Source of the DNA: Candidatus Ornithobacterium hominis
GTDB taxonomy: Bacteria; Bacteroidota; Bacteroidia; Flavobacteriales; Weeksellaceae
Reading direction: 5' to 3'
Assembly: GCF_951229915.1 (NCBI RefSeq)
Contig: NZ_OX579588.1
Span: forward strand, 372,001-436,000
Length of the DNA stretch: 64,000 nt
Part shown: one piece after another, positions 17,071-25,473 of the stretch
Position numbering within the stretch: position 1 is the first letter of the stretch
Layout: each line of letters begins with the position of its first letter
Made by a program: the position numbers and the translations under genes
The notes under the pieces: model-generated
Told to the model about the DNA's origin: nothing
Seen by the model: the letters and a program-made list of their open reading frames with translations, nothing else
The model's database searches: none

Positions 17071-17078
17071 TATCTTTG
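17071..17078 (+). promoter_or_regulatory. Probable sucA-sucB -7 box
   Basis: TATCTTTG matches TAnnTTTG 35 bases before the sucA ATG. The -33 region has no clear TTTG. Confidence 0.5.
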
Positions 17079-17113
17079 TTATAAATTGCTAAAGCAAAAA
17101 AGAATAAGATGTA

Positions 17114-19858
17114 ATGGATAGATTTTCTTTCCTAAATGCAGTACATGCAGAATTTGTAGAGTCACAATACGAAAAGTATAAAAAATACCCAGATAGTATT
17201 GAACCTTCTTGGAAAGCTTTTTTCCAAGGATACGATTTCGGGCAATCAGGATATGCCAAAGAAAACACAGCTGAAATTGATTCCTTGAGTGATCTTCCTG
17301 AGAAGCTTCAAAAAGAATTTAAAGTCATTGACTTAATTAATGGTTACCGCACTAGAGGTCATTTATTTACAAAGACTAATCCTGTAAGAGAAAGAAGGGA
17401 GTACCGCCCGACTTTGGCCTTAGAGAATTTTGGCCTGACCGAAAATGATTTAGAAACGGAATTTAAAGCTGGTGAAATTTTAGGTTTTAAAAATTCCTTA
17501 ACTTTAAAAGAAATCGTACAACACCTTGAGAATATGTATTGCCGCTCTATCGGGATAGAGTATATGTATATACGCAAGCCAGAGGTGGTAGATTGGATTC
17601 AAAAATGGCTCAACAAAAATTTAAATACTCCACAATTAACGCCCGAAGAAAAAAGGCAGGTTTTTCATAAATTGAATGAAGCAACAGCTTTTGAAGATTT
17701 TTTACATAAAAAATTTGTAGGGCAAAAAAGATTTTCTGCGGAAGGCGTAGAAACTATTATTCCAGCTTTGGATGAAATTATTACTCGTGGTGCAGAAGGT
17801 GGTGTGAAAGAGTTTATTGTAGGAATGGCTCATCGCGGACGATTGAATGTTTTGGCAAATATTTTTAAGAAATCTTACTCTCAAATTTTTAGTGAATTTG
17901 AAAAGAAGGATTTTGATGATGATTATTTTGATGGAGATGTGAAATACCATCTAGGTTCAACTACTCTCACAAAAACCAGCAAAGGGAAAGAGGTTAAAAT
18001 CAATATAGCTCCAAACCCTTCTCATTTAGAAACTGTAGATGCTGTAGTAGAAGGGATTACCCGGGCAAAAATAGATTTAGAGTATCAAAAAGATGCGAGT
18101 AAAGCGATGCCCATCCTCATTCACGGAGATGCGGCTATTGCTGCTCAAGGAATTGTGTATGAGGTAATCCAAATGGAAGCCCTTGATGGCTATACCACTG
18201 GTGGAACGATTCATATCGTAACTAATAATCAAATTGGATTTACGACTAATTACTTGGATGGAAGATCAAGCATTTACTGTACAGATATAGCCAAAGTGAC
18301 TTTGAGCCCTGTAATCCACGTGAATGCCGATGATGTAGAAGCGGTGATTCATGCCATTCGATTTGCGGTAGATTATCGTTTAGCATTTAATAAAGATGTA
18401 TTTATTGATTTACTAGGCTATAGAAAATATGGGCACAACGAAGGTGATGAACCACGATTTACACAGCCAAAGTTGTATAAAGCTATAGATAAGCATGATA
18501 CGGCAAGAGAAATTTACAATCAAAAGCTGAAGGGAGAAAAAATTGTCGACGATCAGTTTCTTGATGAAATGGAAAATGACTTTAAAAATATTCTTGAAAA
18601 TAATTTAGAAGATTCTAAAAAGATTGAGAGAAATTCATTAGATCCCTTTATGCCAGAAGCATGGAAAGATTTTGAAATTAAAAGGGAAGAAGCCATTTTA
18701 GAAGATGTTGATACAAGATTTCCTCTCGATAAATTAAAAGAAGTAGCTAAAACTATAAGTACTTTGCCTGAAGGAGAAGATTTTATTCGTAAAATTGAAA
18801 GACTTCATCAGCAACGCCATGATATGGTTTTTGAAGAAAATGCTATTGATTGGGGGATGGCAGAATTGCTGGCTTATGGCAGTTTAATGACAGAAGATTT
18901 TAATGTAAGAATTTCGGGTGAAGACGTAGAGCGAGGAACATTCTCTCACCGCCATGCTGTCATTAAAACGCAAGATGAAAAAGAGTTTATTTTATTAAAC
19001 AATATTCCTCATAGAAATGGAACATTAGAAATTTATAATTCACTTTTATCAGAATATGCAGTGTTAGGTTTTGACTATGGTTATGCGATGGCTGCTCCTA
19101 AAACCTTAACGATTTGGGAAGCACAATTTGGAGACTTCTCCAATGGGGCTCAAATTATCATAGATCAATATATCTCTGCGGCAGAAGATAAATGGAAAAT
19201 CCAAAATGGAATTGTAATGCTGCTCCCCCACGGGTATGAAGGTCAAGGAGCAGAGCACTCAAGCGCACGTGTAGAGCGATATTTGCAGCTGTGTGCGATG
19301 GGCAATATGATTGTGGCAAATTGTACGACTCCAGCCAATTTTTTCCACTTATTGAGAAGGCAAATGAAGGTGAATTTCCGTAAACCATTAATTGTTTTTA
19401 CACCCAAAAGCTTGCTGAGACACCCATTGGTGAAAAGTTCTCTAGAGGATTTAGCTGATGGGAAATTCCAGCCACTCATTGATGATAATATAGAGAAAGA
19501 GAAAGTAGAAAGATTAGTCTTCTGTAGTGGTAAGCTTTACTATGATTTATTAGAGCATAGAAAAGAAACAAAAATTGAAAATGTGGCATTAGTTCGGTTA
19601 GAGCAATTATATCCACTAGATCATAAGACAATAAATGAAGTGATAAAATCTTACCCGAACCATAAATCTTTGATTTGGGCGCAAGAAGAACCTGAGAACA
19701 TGGGTGCGTGGTCTCATATTCTGAGACATCTAAACCAATACTCTTGGAAAATGATTTCACCAAGAGAGAGTGCTTCACCAGCATCTGGCTCTTCTAAAAG
19801 ATGGAGTATTAATCAAGCAAATGTAATTAATCGAGTTTTTGACCTGAACGAACAATAA
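17114..19858 (+). CDS. sucA: 2-oxoglutarate dehydrogenase E1 component
   Basis: A 914-residue thiamine-diphosphate-dependent decarboxylase of the 2-oxoglutarate dehydrogenase complex. It takes 2-oxoglutarate to a succinyl group on the lipoyl arm of E2 in the TCA cycle. Family marks include the N-terminal FLNAVHAEFVE and SWKAFF segment that docks to E2, GMAHRGRLNVLANI in the TPP domain, HGDAAIAAQGIVYE, and the C-terminal transketolase-like domain with GYEGQGAEHSSAR. Length and domain order are normal. It is followed after 8 bases by the E2 gene, forming a two-gene operon. The E3 gene is elsewhere. Confidence 0.97.
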   Translation: MDRFSFLNAVHAEFVESQYEKYKKYPDSIEPSWKAFFQGYDFGQSGYAKENTAEIDSLSDLPEKLQKEFKVIDLINGYRTRGHLFTKTNPVRERREYRPTLALENFGLTENDLETEFKAGEILGFKNSLTLKEIVQHLENMYCRSIGIEYMYIRKPEVVDWIQKWLNKNLNTPQLTPEEKRQVFHKLNEATAFEDFLHKKFVGQKRFSAEGVETIIPALDEIITRGAEGGVKEFIVGMAHRGRLNVLANIFKKSYSQIFSEFEKKDFDDDYFDGDVKYHLGSTTLTKTSKGKEVKINIAPNPSHLETVDAVVEGITRAKIDLEYQKDASKAMPILIHGDAAIAAQGIVYEVIQMEALDGYTTGGTIHIVTNNQIGFTTNYLDGRSSIYCTDIAKVTLSPVIHVNADDVEAVIHAIRFAVDYRLAFNKDVFIDLLGYRKYGHNEGDEPRFTQPKLYKAIDKHDTAREIYNQKLKGEKIVDDQFLDEMENDFKNILENNLEDSKKIERNSLDPFMPEAWKDFEIKREEAILEDVDTRFPLDKLKEVAKTISTLPEGEDFIRKIERLHQQRHDMVFEENAIDWGMAELLAYGSLMTEDFNVRISGEDVERGTFSHRHAVIKTQDEKEFILLNNIPHRNGTLEIYNSLLSEYAVLGFDYGYAMAAPKTLTIWEAQFGDFSNGAQIIIDQYISAAEDKWKIQNGIVMLLPHGYEGQGAEHSSARVERYLQLCAMGNMIVANCTTPANFFHLLRRQMKVNFRKPLIVFTPKSLLRHPLVKSSLEDLADGKFQPLIDDNIEKEKVERLVFCSGKLYYDLLEHRKETKIENVALVRLEQLYPLDHKTINEVIKSYPNHKSLIWAQEEPENMGAWSHILRHLNQYSWKMISPRESASPASGSSKRWSINQANVINRVFDLNEQ

Positions 19859-19866
19859 GAATTATT

Positions 19867-21114
19867 ATGAGTATACTAGAAATGAAAGTCCCTTCACCGG
19901 GAGAATCTATATCAGAAGTGGAAATAGCCGAATGGCTAGTAAAAGATGGCGACTATGTAGATAAAGATCAAGCCATTGCAGAGGTGGATTCTGATAAAGC
20001 TACATTGGAATTGCCAGCTGAAGAAAGTGGCATTATCACCCTAAAAGCCGAAGAAGGCGATGTGGTACAAGTAGGGCAAGTTGTTTGCTTGATTGATATG
20101 GGAGCAGAGAAACCCAAAGCTCAAGAAAAGAAGACGACACCTAAAGAAGTGGAGACAGAAACACCTAAAGCTAAAGCTCATTCTAACGATACAGAAAAGG
20201 CAATAGAGAAAAAGAAAACATATGCCAGTGGTACAGCTTCCCCAGCAGCTAAAAAGATTTTAGCAGAAAAAGAAATTGATGCATCACAGGTAAAAGGCAC
20301 GGGAAAAGATGGAAGAATAACAAAAGAAGATGCGGAAAATTATACACCAGCGATGGGTTCTGTGCCAAGCTATGCCAATAGAGGTACTGAAAGAAAAAAG
20401 TTGTCTTCGCTCAGAAGAAGATTAGCAGAACGATTGGTCTCTGTGAAAAATGAGACAGCGATGCTCACCACATTTAATGAAGTGGATATGACAGAAATCT
20501 TTGAGCTTCGAAAAAAATACAAAGAAGAATTCAAAGAAAAGCATGGTGTGAGCCTAGGTTTTATGTCTTTCTTCACCAAAGCCGTTACTAGAGCGCTGCA
20601 GGAATACCCAGAAGTTAATTCAATGATTGATGGAGATTACAAAGTTTTACATGACTTTATGGATATTTCTGTCGCTGTATCTGGACCAAAAGGTTTGATG
20701 GTTCCCGTTGTGAGAAATGCGGAGATGCTTACTTTTAGAGGAATTGAGCAAAACATCAGAGATTTAGCCATCAAAGTAAGGGATAATAAAATCAGTATTG
20801 ATGAAATGACAGGAGGTACATTTACAATTACCAATGGAGGCGTATTTGGCTCGATGCTTTCTACACCAATTATTAATCCGCCACAATCTGCTATTTTAGG
20901 AATGCACAATATTGTAGAAAGACCTGTGGTGAAAAATGGAGGAATTTCGATTGCACCAATTATGTATGTAGCCCTTTCTTATGATCATAGAGTCATCGAT
21001 GGAAGAGAATCAGTAGGATTCTTAGTCGCTGTAAAAGAAGCCATAGAAAATCCTGCTGAAATTTTGATGGGCGGGAATGATGATTCTTCTATCAGAAGAG
21101 CATTAGAATTATAG
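19867..21114 (+). CDS. sucB: 2-oxoglutarate dehydrogenase E2 (dihydrolipoyl succinyltransferase)
   Basis: The 415-residue core enzyme of the same complex; it transfers succinyl from lipoamide to CoA. Domains in order: a lipoyl domain with the lipoylated lysine in DSDKAT (Lys44); a charged, flexible linker (about 78-118); a peripheral-subunit-binding domain (SPAAKKILAEKEID, GTGKDGRITKED, about 120-155); and the acyltransferase domain with catalytic His374 and Asp378 in SYDHRVIDGRE. It is co-transcribed with sucA and ends at a terminator flanked by the dispersed palindrome. Confidence 0.97.
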   Translation: MSILEMKVPSPGESISEVEIAEWLVKDGDYVDKDQAIAEVDSDKATLELPAEESGIITLKAEEGDVVQVGQVVCLIDMGAEKPKAQEKKTTPKEVETETPKAKAHSNDTEKAIEKKKTYASGTASPAAKKILAEKEIDASQVKGTGKDGRITKEDAENYTPAMGSVPSYANRGTERKKLSSLRRRLAERLVSVKNETAMLTTFNEVDMTEIFELRKKYKEEFKEKHGVSLGFMSFFTKAVTRALQEYPEVNSMIDGDYKVLHDFMDISVAVSGPKGLMVPVVRNAEMLTFRGIEQNIRDLAIKVRDNKISIDEMTGGTFTITNGGVFGSMLSTPIINPPQSAILGMHNIVERPVVKNGGISIAPIMYVALSYDHRVIDGRESVGFLVAVKEAIENPAEILMGGNDDSSIRRALEL

Positions 21115-21141
21115 AAATTTTTTAAGCCTTAAAAAAAATCC
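21115..21141 (+). repeat. Dispersed palindrome before the sucB terminator
   Basis: ATTTTTTAAGCCTTAAAAAA begins on the sucB stop codon and runs directly into the 5' arm of the terminator hairpin. Confidence 0.7.
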
Positions 21142-21166
21142 GATAATTTTTTATCGGATTTTTTCA
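21137..21166 (+). terminator. Terminator of sucA-sucB
   Basis: AATCCGATAA (21137-21146), loop TTTT, TTATCGGATT (21151-21160), followed by a T tract. Confidence 0.9.
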
Positions 21167-21221
21167 TTCTAAAACTTTAGTTTTTACTTTTAAAAATTAA
21201 ATGTAGTCATAATTTTATTGC

Positions 21222-21818
21222 ATGAAATTATCTTATCAAAAAAAACTATTAGAAGCAGGGCTAGACGAAGTCGGGCGAGGTTGTTTAGCTGGTCCAGTCT
21301 ATGCGGCAGCAGTAATTCTACCTTGGGATTATCACTCCTCTATACTCAATGATTCTAAAAAATTATCTAAGAAAAATAGAGAAAAACTAGCGATAGAAAT
21401 AAAAAAAGAAGCTTTAAGCTTCGGTATCGGGTTCTGTTCTGCACAAGAAATAGATGAAATAAATATTCTAAATGCCAGTTTTTTAGCAATGCACAAAGCT
21501 TTGAAAAAATTAAAACAACAGCCAGGGTTTCTAGCTGTAGACGGCAATCGATTTAAAGTTTATGAGCAAGTTCCCTTTCAATGCTGTGTAAAGGGCGACG
21601 CTCATTACCTTAATATAGCAGCGGCATCAGTTTTGGCCAAAACCGAAAGAGATTCCTTCATGGAAGAATTGCATGCAGAATATCCTCAGTATGATTGGGT
21701 AAATAATAAAGGCTACCCTACCAAGAAGCATCGCGAGGGGATTTTAAAGACAGGAATATCCCCCTACCATCGGAGGAGTTTTCAACTGATTCCACCCCAG
21801 CTGAAATTAAACATTTAA
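21222..21818 (+). CDS. rnhB: Ribonuclease HII
   Basis: A 198-residue cytosolic nuclease that cleaves RNA in RNA-DNA hybrids and excises misincorporated ribonucleotides. The catalytic Asp-Glu pair lies in GLDEVGRG (Asp15, Glu16), a further active-site aspartate in AVDGNR, and a conserved HYLNIAAASVLAK-type segment follows. Size is standard. The gene converges with coaD across only 29 bases, which are filled by a dispersed palindrome. Confidence 0.96.
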   Translation: MKLSYQKKLLEAGLDEVGRGCLAGPVYAAAVILPWDYHSSILNDSKKLSKKNREKLAIEIKKEALSFGIGFCSAQEIDEINILNASFLAMHKALKKLKQQPGFLAVDGNRFKVYEQVPFQCCVKGDAHYLNIAAASVLAKTERDSFMEELHAEYPQYDWVNNKGYPTKKHREGILKTGISPYHRRSFQLIPPQLKLNI

Positions 21819-21842
21819 AATTTTTTAAGCCTTAAAAAAAAT
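21817..21842 (+). repeat. Dispersed palindrome filling the rnhB-coaD gap
   Basis: ATTTTTTAAGCCTTAAAAAA occupies nearly the whole 29-base spacer between two convergent genes. No GC-rich terminator is present there, so this copy may itself serve to end transcripts. Confidence 0.7.
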
Positions 21843-21847
21843 CGCAT

Positions 21848-22312
21848 TCAATTGATTTTCACAGAATTAGGTACGAGGAGGCTATAGTCGCCTTTATTCC
21901 TTATCACGTCACGCACGATGCTAGAGCTGATGTAAGATTTCCCTGATGATGTGAGTAAAAAAACGGTTTCTAACTCTTGGTGAGTTAGAGCACGATTGGT
22001 GTGAGCGATAGCTTTTTCAAATTCAAAATCAGCTGGATTTCTTAAACCTCTTAAAATAAAATTAGCCTTTTTCACTTTGCAGTAATCGACGGTTAAACCC
22101 TCGTAAGTATCAATCATAACATTAGGAAAACCTTGAAAGGTTTTCTCCAAAAAATCGATGCGTTGTTCTAGTGAAAACATATAGTTTTTTTGAGCATTTT
22201 TACCAATTGCTACGATGATTTTATCAAACAAAGGAATAGCTCTTTTTACAATATCAAAGTGACCTAGTGTGATGGGATCAAAAGAGCCTGGGAAAACGGC
22301 GATTCTTTGCAT
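21848..22312 (-). CDS. coaD: Phosphopantetheine adenylyltransferase
   Basis: A 154-residue enzyme of coenzyme A synthesis. It adenylylates 4'-phosphopantetheine to dephospho-CoA. The nucleotidyltransferase signature GSFDPITLGH (His18) and the C-terminal ISSSIVRD motif are present. It lies 17 bases downstream of ddl and is probably co-transcribed with it. Confidence 0.97.
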   Translation of the reverse strand: MQRIAVFPGSFDPITLGHFDIVKRAIPLFDKIIVAIGKNAQKNYMFSLEQRIDFLEKTFQGFPNVMIDTYEGLTVDYCKVKKANFILRGLRNPADFEFEKAIAHTNRALTHQELETVFLLTSSGKSYISSSIVRDVIRNKGDYSLLVPNSVKIN

Positions 22313-22329
22313 AATAATGAATTTTTTGA

Positions 22330-23307
22330 CTAATCTAATGATTTTAAAGCAGATTCAATTTCATTGGTAATGAAATCTTGAATGCTAATTTTAGCATACG
22401 CCAGCTGCTGGGGGAGAATACTTGCCGGTGAAAAGCCTGGTAAAGTATTGATTTCTATGAAATAAGGAGTGTTGTCTCGTAGAATGAATTCACTTCTCGA
22501 CATGCCCTTTAATCCCAAAGATTTATAAATATGAATGGCTGTAGAAGAAATTTTTTCATACAAATCTGATGGAATATTGGCTGGTGTAATTTCCTTAGAT
22601 TGGCCTTCGTATTTAGCTTGGTAATCAAAGAAATCGTTATAAGAAATAATTTCGGTAATACCAGGCACTATTATTTCATTTTTGTACTCAATCACACCTA
22701 CCGAAACCTCGGTGCCGTCGATAAATTCTTCGATTAAAATATCTTGATCTTCTTTGAATGCAATTTCTAAAGCCTTAGAAAAATCTTCCTTTTTTTTCAC
22801 TTTTGAAATGCCTAAACTACTCCCAGATTGGTTGGGTTTGACAAAACAAGGCAAGCCCAAATTTTCTATAATTTCGTCAACATCGTAGTCATTATTTTCT
22901 CTTAAATAAACTGATCGAGCAGTGGATATTCCATATTTATTTAAAACGGCTAAGCAATCTTTTTTATTAAAAGTCAGTGCAGAGAGGTAGTGCCCGCAGC
23001 CTGTGTATTTTTGGCCCACCAAATCCCAGTATGCTTGTAAATACCCGTCCTCGCCTGGCGTCCCATGAATGATGTTGAAAACGCAATCAAATTTTATTTT
23101 TTGACCATTTTTGGTAAAAGAAAAATCGCTTTTTTCAATAGGAAATTTCTTTCCATCAATGACGACTTGCCAGATGTTGCTTAGAATTTGCACGTCAAAA
23201 GCATGAAATTTATTTTTATCGATATGATTTAGAATTGTTTGTCCACTTTTTAGAGAAACTTTATGCTCGTCTGAAAAACCACCTGAAACGACTGCAATAT
23301 TTTTCAT
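22330..23307 (-). CDS. ddl: D-alanine--D-alanine ligase
   Basis: A 325-residue ATP-grasp ligase that makes the D-Ala-D-Ala dipeptide of peptidoglycan precursors. Visible marks are the N-terminal VVSGGFSDEH, HGTPGEDG, the ATP-grasp segment CFVKPNQSGSSLGISKV, EEFIDGTEVSVGV and FIEINTLPGFSPAS. A copy of the dispersed palindrome (22762-22784) lies in the coding region and encodes part of DFSKALEIAFK, a variable loop. The first gene of a ddl-coaD unit, it is divergent from the PASTA gene. Confidence 0.96.
   Translation of the reverse strand: MKNIAVVSGGFSDEHKVSLKSGQTILNHIDKNKFHAFDVQILSNIWQVVIDGKKFPIEKSDFSFTKNGQKIKFDCVFNIIHGTPGEDGYLQAYWDLVGQKYTGCGHYLSALTFNKKDCLAVLNKYGISTARSVYLRENNDYDVDEIIENLGLPCFVKPNQSGSSLGISKVKKKEDFSKALEIAFKEDQDILIEEFIDGTEVSVGVIEYKNEIIVPGITEIISYNDFFDYQAKYEGQSKEITPANIPSDLYEKISSTAIHIYKSLGLKGMSRSEFILRDNTPYFIEINTLPGFSPASILPQQLAYAKISIQDFITNEIESALKSLD
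22762..22784 (+). repeat. Dispersed palindrome inside ddl
   Basis: TTTCTAAAGCCTTAGAAAAA: an intragenic copy with the same core as the intergenic ones, read on the coding strand as part of DFSKALEIAF. Confidence 0.55.
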
Positions 23308-23310
23308 AAA

Positions 23311-23334
23311 AAATTTTTTAAGGCTTCAAAAATA
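23311..23334 (-). repeat. Dispersed palindrome at the ddl start
   Basis: ATTTTTTAAGGCTTCAAAAA (central G) lies 4 bases upstream of the ddl ATG and overlaps the ddl -7 box. A weaker copy (AGTAAGCCTTTAAAC) lies at 23378-23398 in the same spacer. Confidence 0.6.
23327..23334 (-). promoter_or_regulatory. Probable ddl -7 box
   Basis: Minus-strand TATTTTTG, 20 bases before the ddl ATG. It overlaps one arm of a dispersed palindrome, so a palindrome-binding protein could affect it. Confidence 0.45.
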
Positions 23335-23403
23335 CTATTATTCTTTTTCAAAAAAATATTTTTTTGGTAAATACAAATTTAGTAAGCCTTTAAACAAAAC
23401 TTT

Positions 23404-23411
23404 TATATTTG
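23404..23411 (+). promoter_or_regulatory. Probable -7 box of the PASTA gene
   Basis: TATATTTG, a perfect TAnnTTTG, 17 bases before the ATG at 23428. Confidence 0.5.
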
Positions 23412-23427
23412 TAAATTATTTAAATGT

Positions 23428-24426
23428 ATGAAATTTTTTAAAGCTTTAATAAATTGGAAGTTTTGGTTGTCTTTAGTTTTAGGCGCGCTTTTTCTGATTT
23501 CGATTTATTTTTTTACTTTTAAATGGTTGAATGATTATACCTACCATAATATAGAAGTAGAAGTGCCTGATTTGTCTAAGATGAAGATACAAGAAGCAAT
23601 GGCAAAACTTGATGAGATGAATCTACATTATACTATAGACAGCGTTAAATTCACTGAAGATGTAGAGCCCTTTACGGTTATTGATTTTTACCCCGCAGCG
23701 GGTTCGCAGGTAAAACCAGGGCGAAAAATCTTTATAAAAAGCAACCCGAGCGACTACCCGCCAGTGGAGCTACCTAACTTGATAGATAAAAGTAAGCGAA
23801 TGGCATTTACGCAATTAGCGATGCGAAATCTGGTGGTGGGTGATACGATTTATGAAGAAGACCCAGCAAGAGATGCCGTGTTGCGTGTTTTGTATAATAA
23901 TAAGGTGATACAAGCGGGAACTTCCTTGCCACGAGGAGCAAAGGTTGATTTGGTCTTGGGGCGTGGCTTTAGTGTAGATGTAAATGTGCCAGATTTGTTG
24001 GGGTTGAGTTTTCAAGAAGCAAAACGAATGCTGAAGGAGCGATTTTTTAACTTAGGGAATGTTACATTTTTAGGTGAGAGCAATGATACGATTTTAAGTA
24101 GTGTTGTTTATCAAGACCCGCCATCTACTGATTTGTATGATGAAGGATTGCCTGTTTCCATTTGGTTATCAGATAAAAACAGAGGAGAGTTACGTTCAAA
24201 AATTGACTCAATGGATATTCTTTTCCGTAGGAAAGTGAGTAGAGACGATTCTTTATACTATAATTCTGTACAAAATGCAAATAAAATAGACCTTAGTGAT
24301 TTGCCTGAAGAAATCAGAAATCAAGTGAAGCACGATGAGCGGGCAAAACAGAATATGGAATTGAACAAAACACAGCAGGCTCCTGCAAAACCTAAAATTG
24401 ATACGACAGGAATTTCAATTGAATAG
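23428..24426 (+). CDS. PASTA-domain membrane protein
   Basis: A 332-residue protein with one N-terminal membrane helix (about residues 13-30) followed by three PASTA domains outside the membrane (about 43-110, 111-180 and 182-252), each with the VPDL...S...A...L pattern, then a charged, low-complexity tail. PASTA domains bind peptidoglycan or muropeptides. Here there is no kinase or penicillin-binding domain, as is usual for this short Bacteroidota form. It overlaps functionally with its divergent neighbour ddl in cell-wall work. The next gene, a pseudouridine synthase, starts 4 bases later, so the two are co-transcribed. Confidence 0.9.
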   Translation: MKFFKALINWKFWLSLVLGALFLISIYFFTFKWLNDYTYHNIEVEVPDLSKMKIQEAMAKLDEMNLHYTIDSVKFTEDVEPFTVIDFYPAAGSQVKPGRKIFIKSNPSDYPPVELPNLIDKSKRMAFTQLAMRNLVVGDTIYEEDPARDAVLRVLYNNKVIQAGTSLPRGAKVDLVLGRGFSVDVNVPDLLGLSFQEAKRMLKERFFNLGNVTFLGESNDTILSSVVYQDPPSTDLYDEGLPVSIWLSDKNRGELRSKIDSMDILFRRKVSRDDSLYYNSVQNANKIDLSDLPEEIRNQVKHDERAKQNMELNKTQQAPAKPKIDTTGISIE

Positions 24427-24429
24427 AAC

Positions 24430-25473
24430 ATGCAAGAATTTCATGAAAGGCCAGAGGAAGATGAGGATGAAGAAGAGTTGTATGAACACTATAGATTCCG
24501 TGCAGAGAAAGGGCAGAAGCCACTTCGGGTAGATAAATATTTAATGAATTTTATAGAAAATGCTTCTAGAAATAAAATCCAACAAGCCGCCAAAGCTGGG
24601 AATATTTGGGTAAACGAAGAACCCGTAAAGCAAAACTACAAAGTAAAAGCCAATGACATCGTCAAAGTAGTTTTGAGCTATCCGCCCAAAGAAAATCAAA
24701 TCATTCCGCAGAATATTCCAGTAAATATCATGTATGAAGATGAAAGTCTTTTACTAGTAAACAAAGAAGCTGGTATGGTAGTTCATCCCGGGCATGGAAA
24801 CTACAGCGGGACACTCGTGAATGCTTTGAAGTACCATTTTGATCACTTACCTAGTATACAAAGTGAGTTAGAAAGACCAGGCTTAGTGCATCGGTTAGAT
24901 AAAGATACCAGTGGGCTTTTGGTCATAGCTAAAACTGAATACGCAATGGATTATTTAGCCAAGCAGTTTTTTGAAAGAACAACCCGCAGAAAGTATATCG
25001 CACTAGTGTGGGGAAACGTAGAGTCGGATGAAGGAACGGTGAAAGGAAATATTGGTAGAAACCCTTCAAACCGAATGCAAATGGCAGTTTTGGAAGAGCC
25101 AGAAGGTAAACACGCCATTACACATTATAAAGTTTTAGAACGTTTTGGCTACGTAACTTTGGTAGAATGTCGTCTTGAGACAGGCAGAACTCACCAAATC
25201 CGAGTGCACATGAAACACATTGGGCATACTTTATTCAATGATGAAAGATATGGTGGAAATCAAATTCTGAAAGGCACAACCTTCAATAAATACAAGCAAT
25301 TTGTGCAAAATTGCTTTGAGACATGCCCTCGGCAAGCCTTGCACGCCAAGACTTTAGGATTTCAGCACCCAGTGACGAAGGAAGAAATGAAATTTAACTC
25401 AGAAATCCCTTCTGATATGCAAAATTTAATTGAAAAATGGCGCGGCTATGCTCAATCAGCTATAGAAGCATAA
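24430..25473 (+). CDS. rluD: RluA-family 23S rRNA pseudouridine synthase (RluD-like)
   Basis: A 347-residue RNA-modifying enzyme. An acidic N-terminal stretch precedes an S4 RNA-binding domain (LRVDKYLMNF...GNIWVNE, about 32-95). The catalytic domain carries HRLDKDTSGLLV with catalytic Asp157. The S4 plus RluA-type catalytic domain layout fits RluD, which modifies helix 69 of 23S rRNA, but paralogues cannot be excluded. The gene follows the PASTA gene by 3 bases. Its 3' end overlaps the convergent lipoprotein gene by 22 bases. Confidence 0.88.
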   Translation: MQEFHERPEEDEDEEELYEHYRFRAEKGQKPLRVDKYLMNFIENASRNKIQQAAKAGNIWVNEEPVKQNYKVKANDIVKVVLSYPPKENQIIPQNIPVNIMYEDESLLLVNKEAGMVVHPGHGNYSGTLVNALKYHFDHLPSIQSELERPGLVHRLDKDTSGLLVIAKTEYAMDYLAKQFFERTTRRKYIALVWGNVESDEGTVKGNIGRNPSNRMQMAVLEEPEGKHAITHYKVLERFGYVTLVECRLETGRTHQIRVHMKHIGHTLFNDERYGGNQILKGTTFNKYKQFVQNCFETCPRQALHAKTLGFQHPVTKEEMKFNSEIPSDMQNLIEKWRGYAQSAIEA

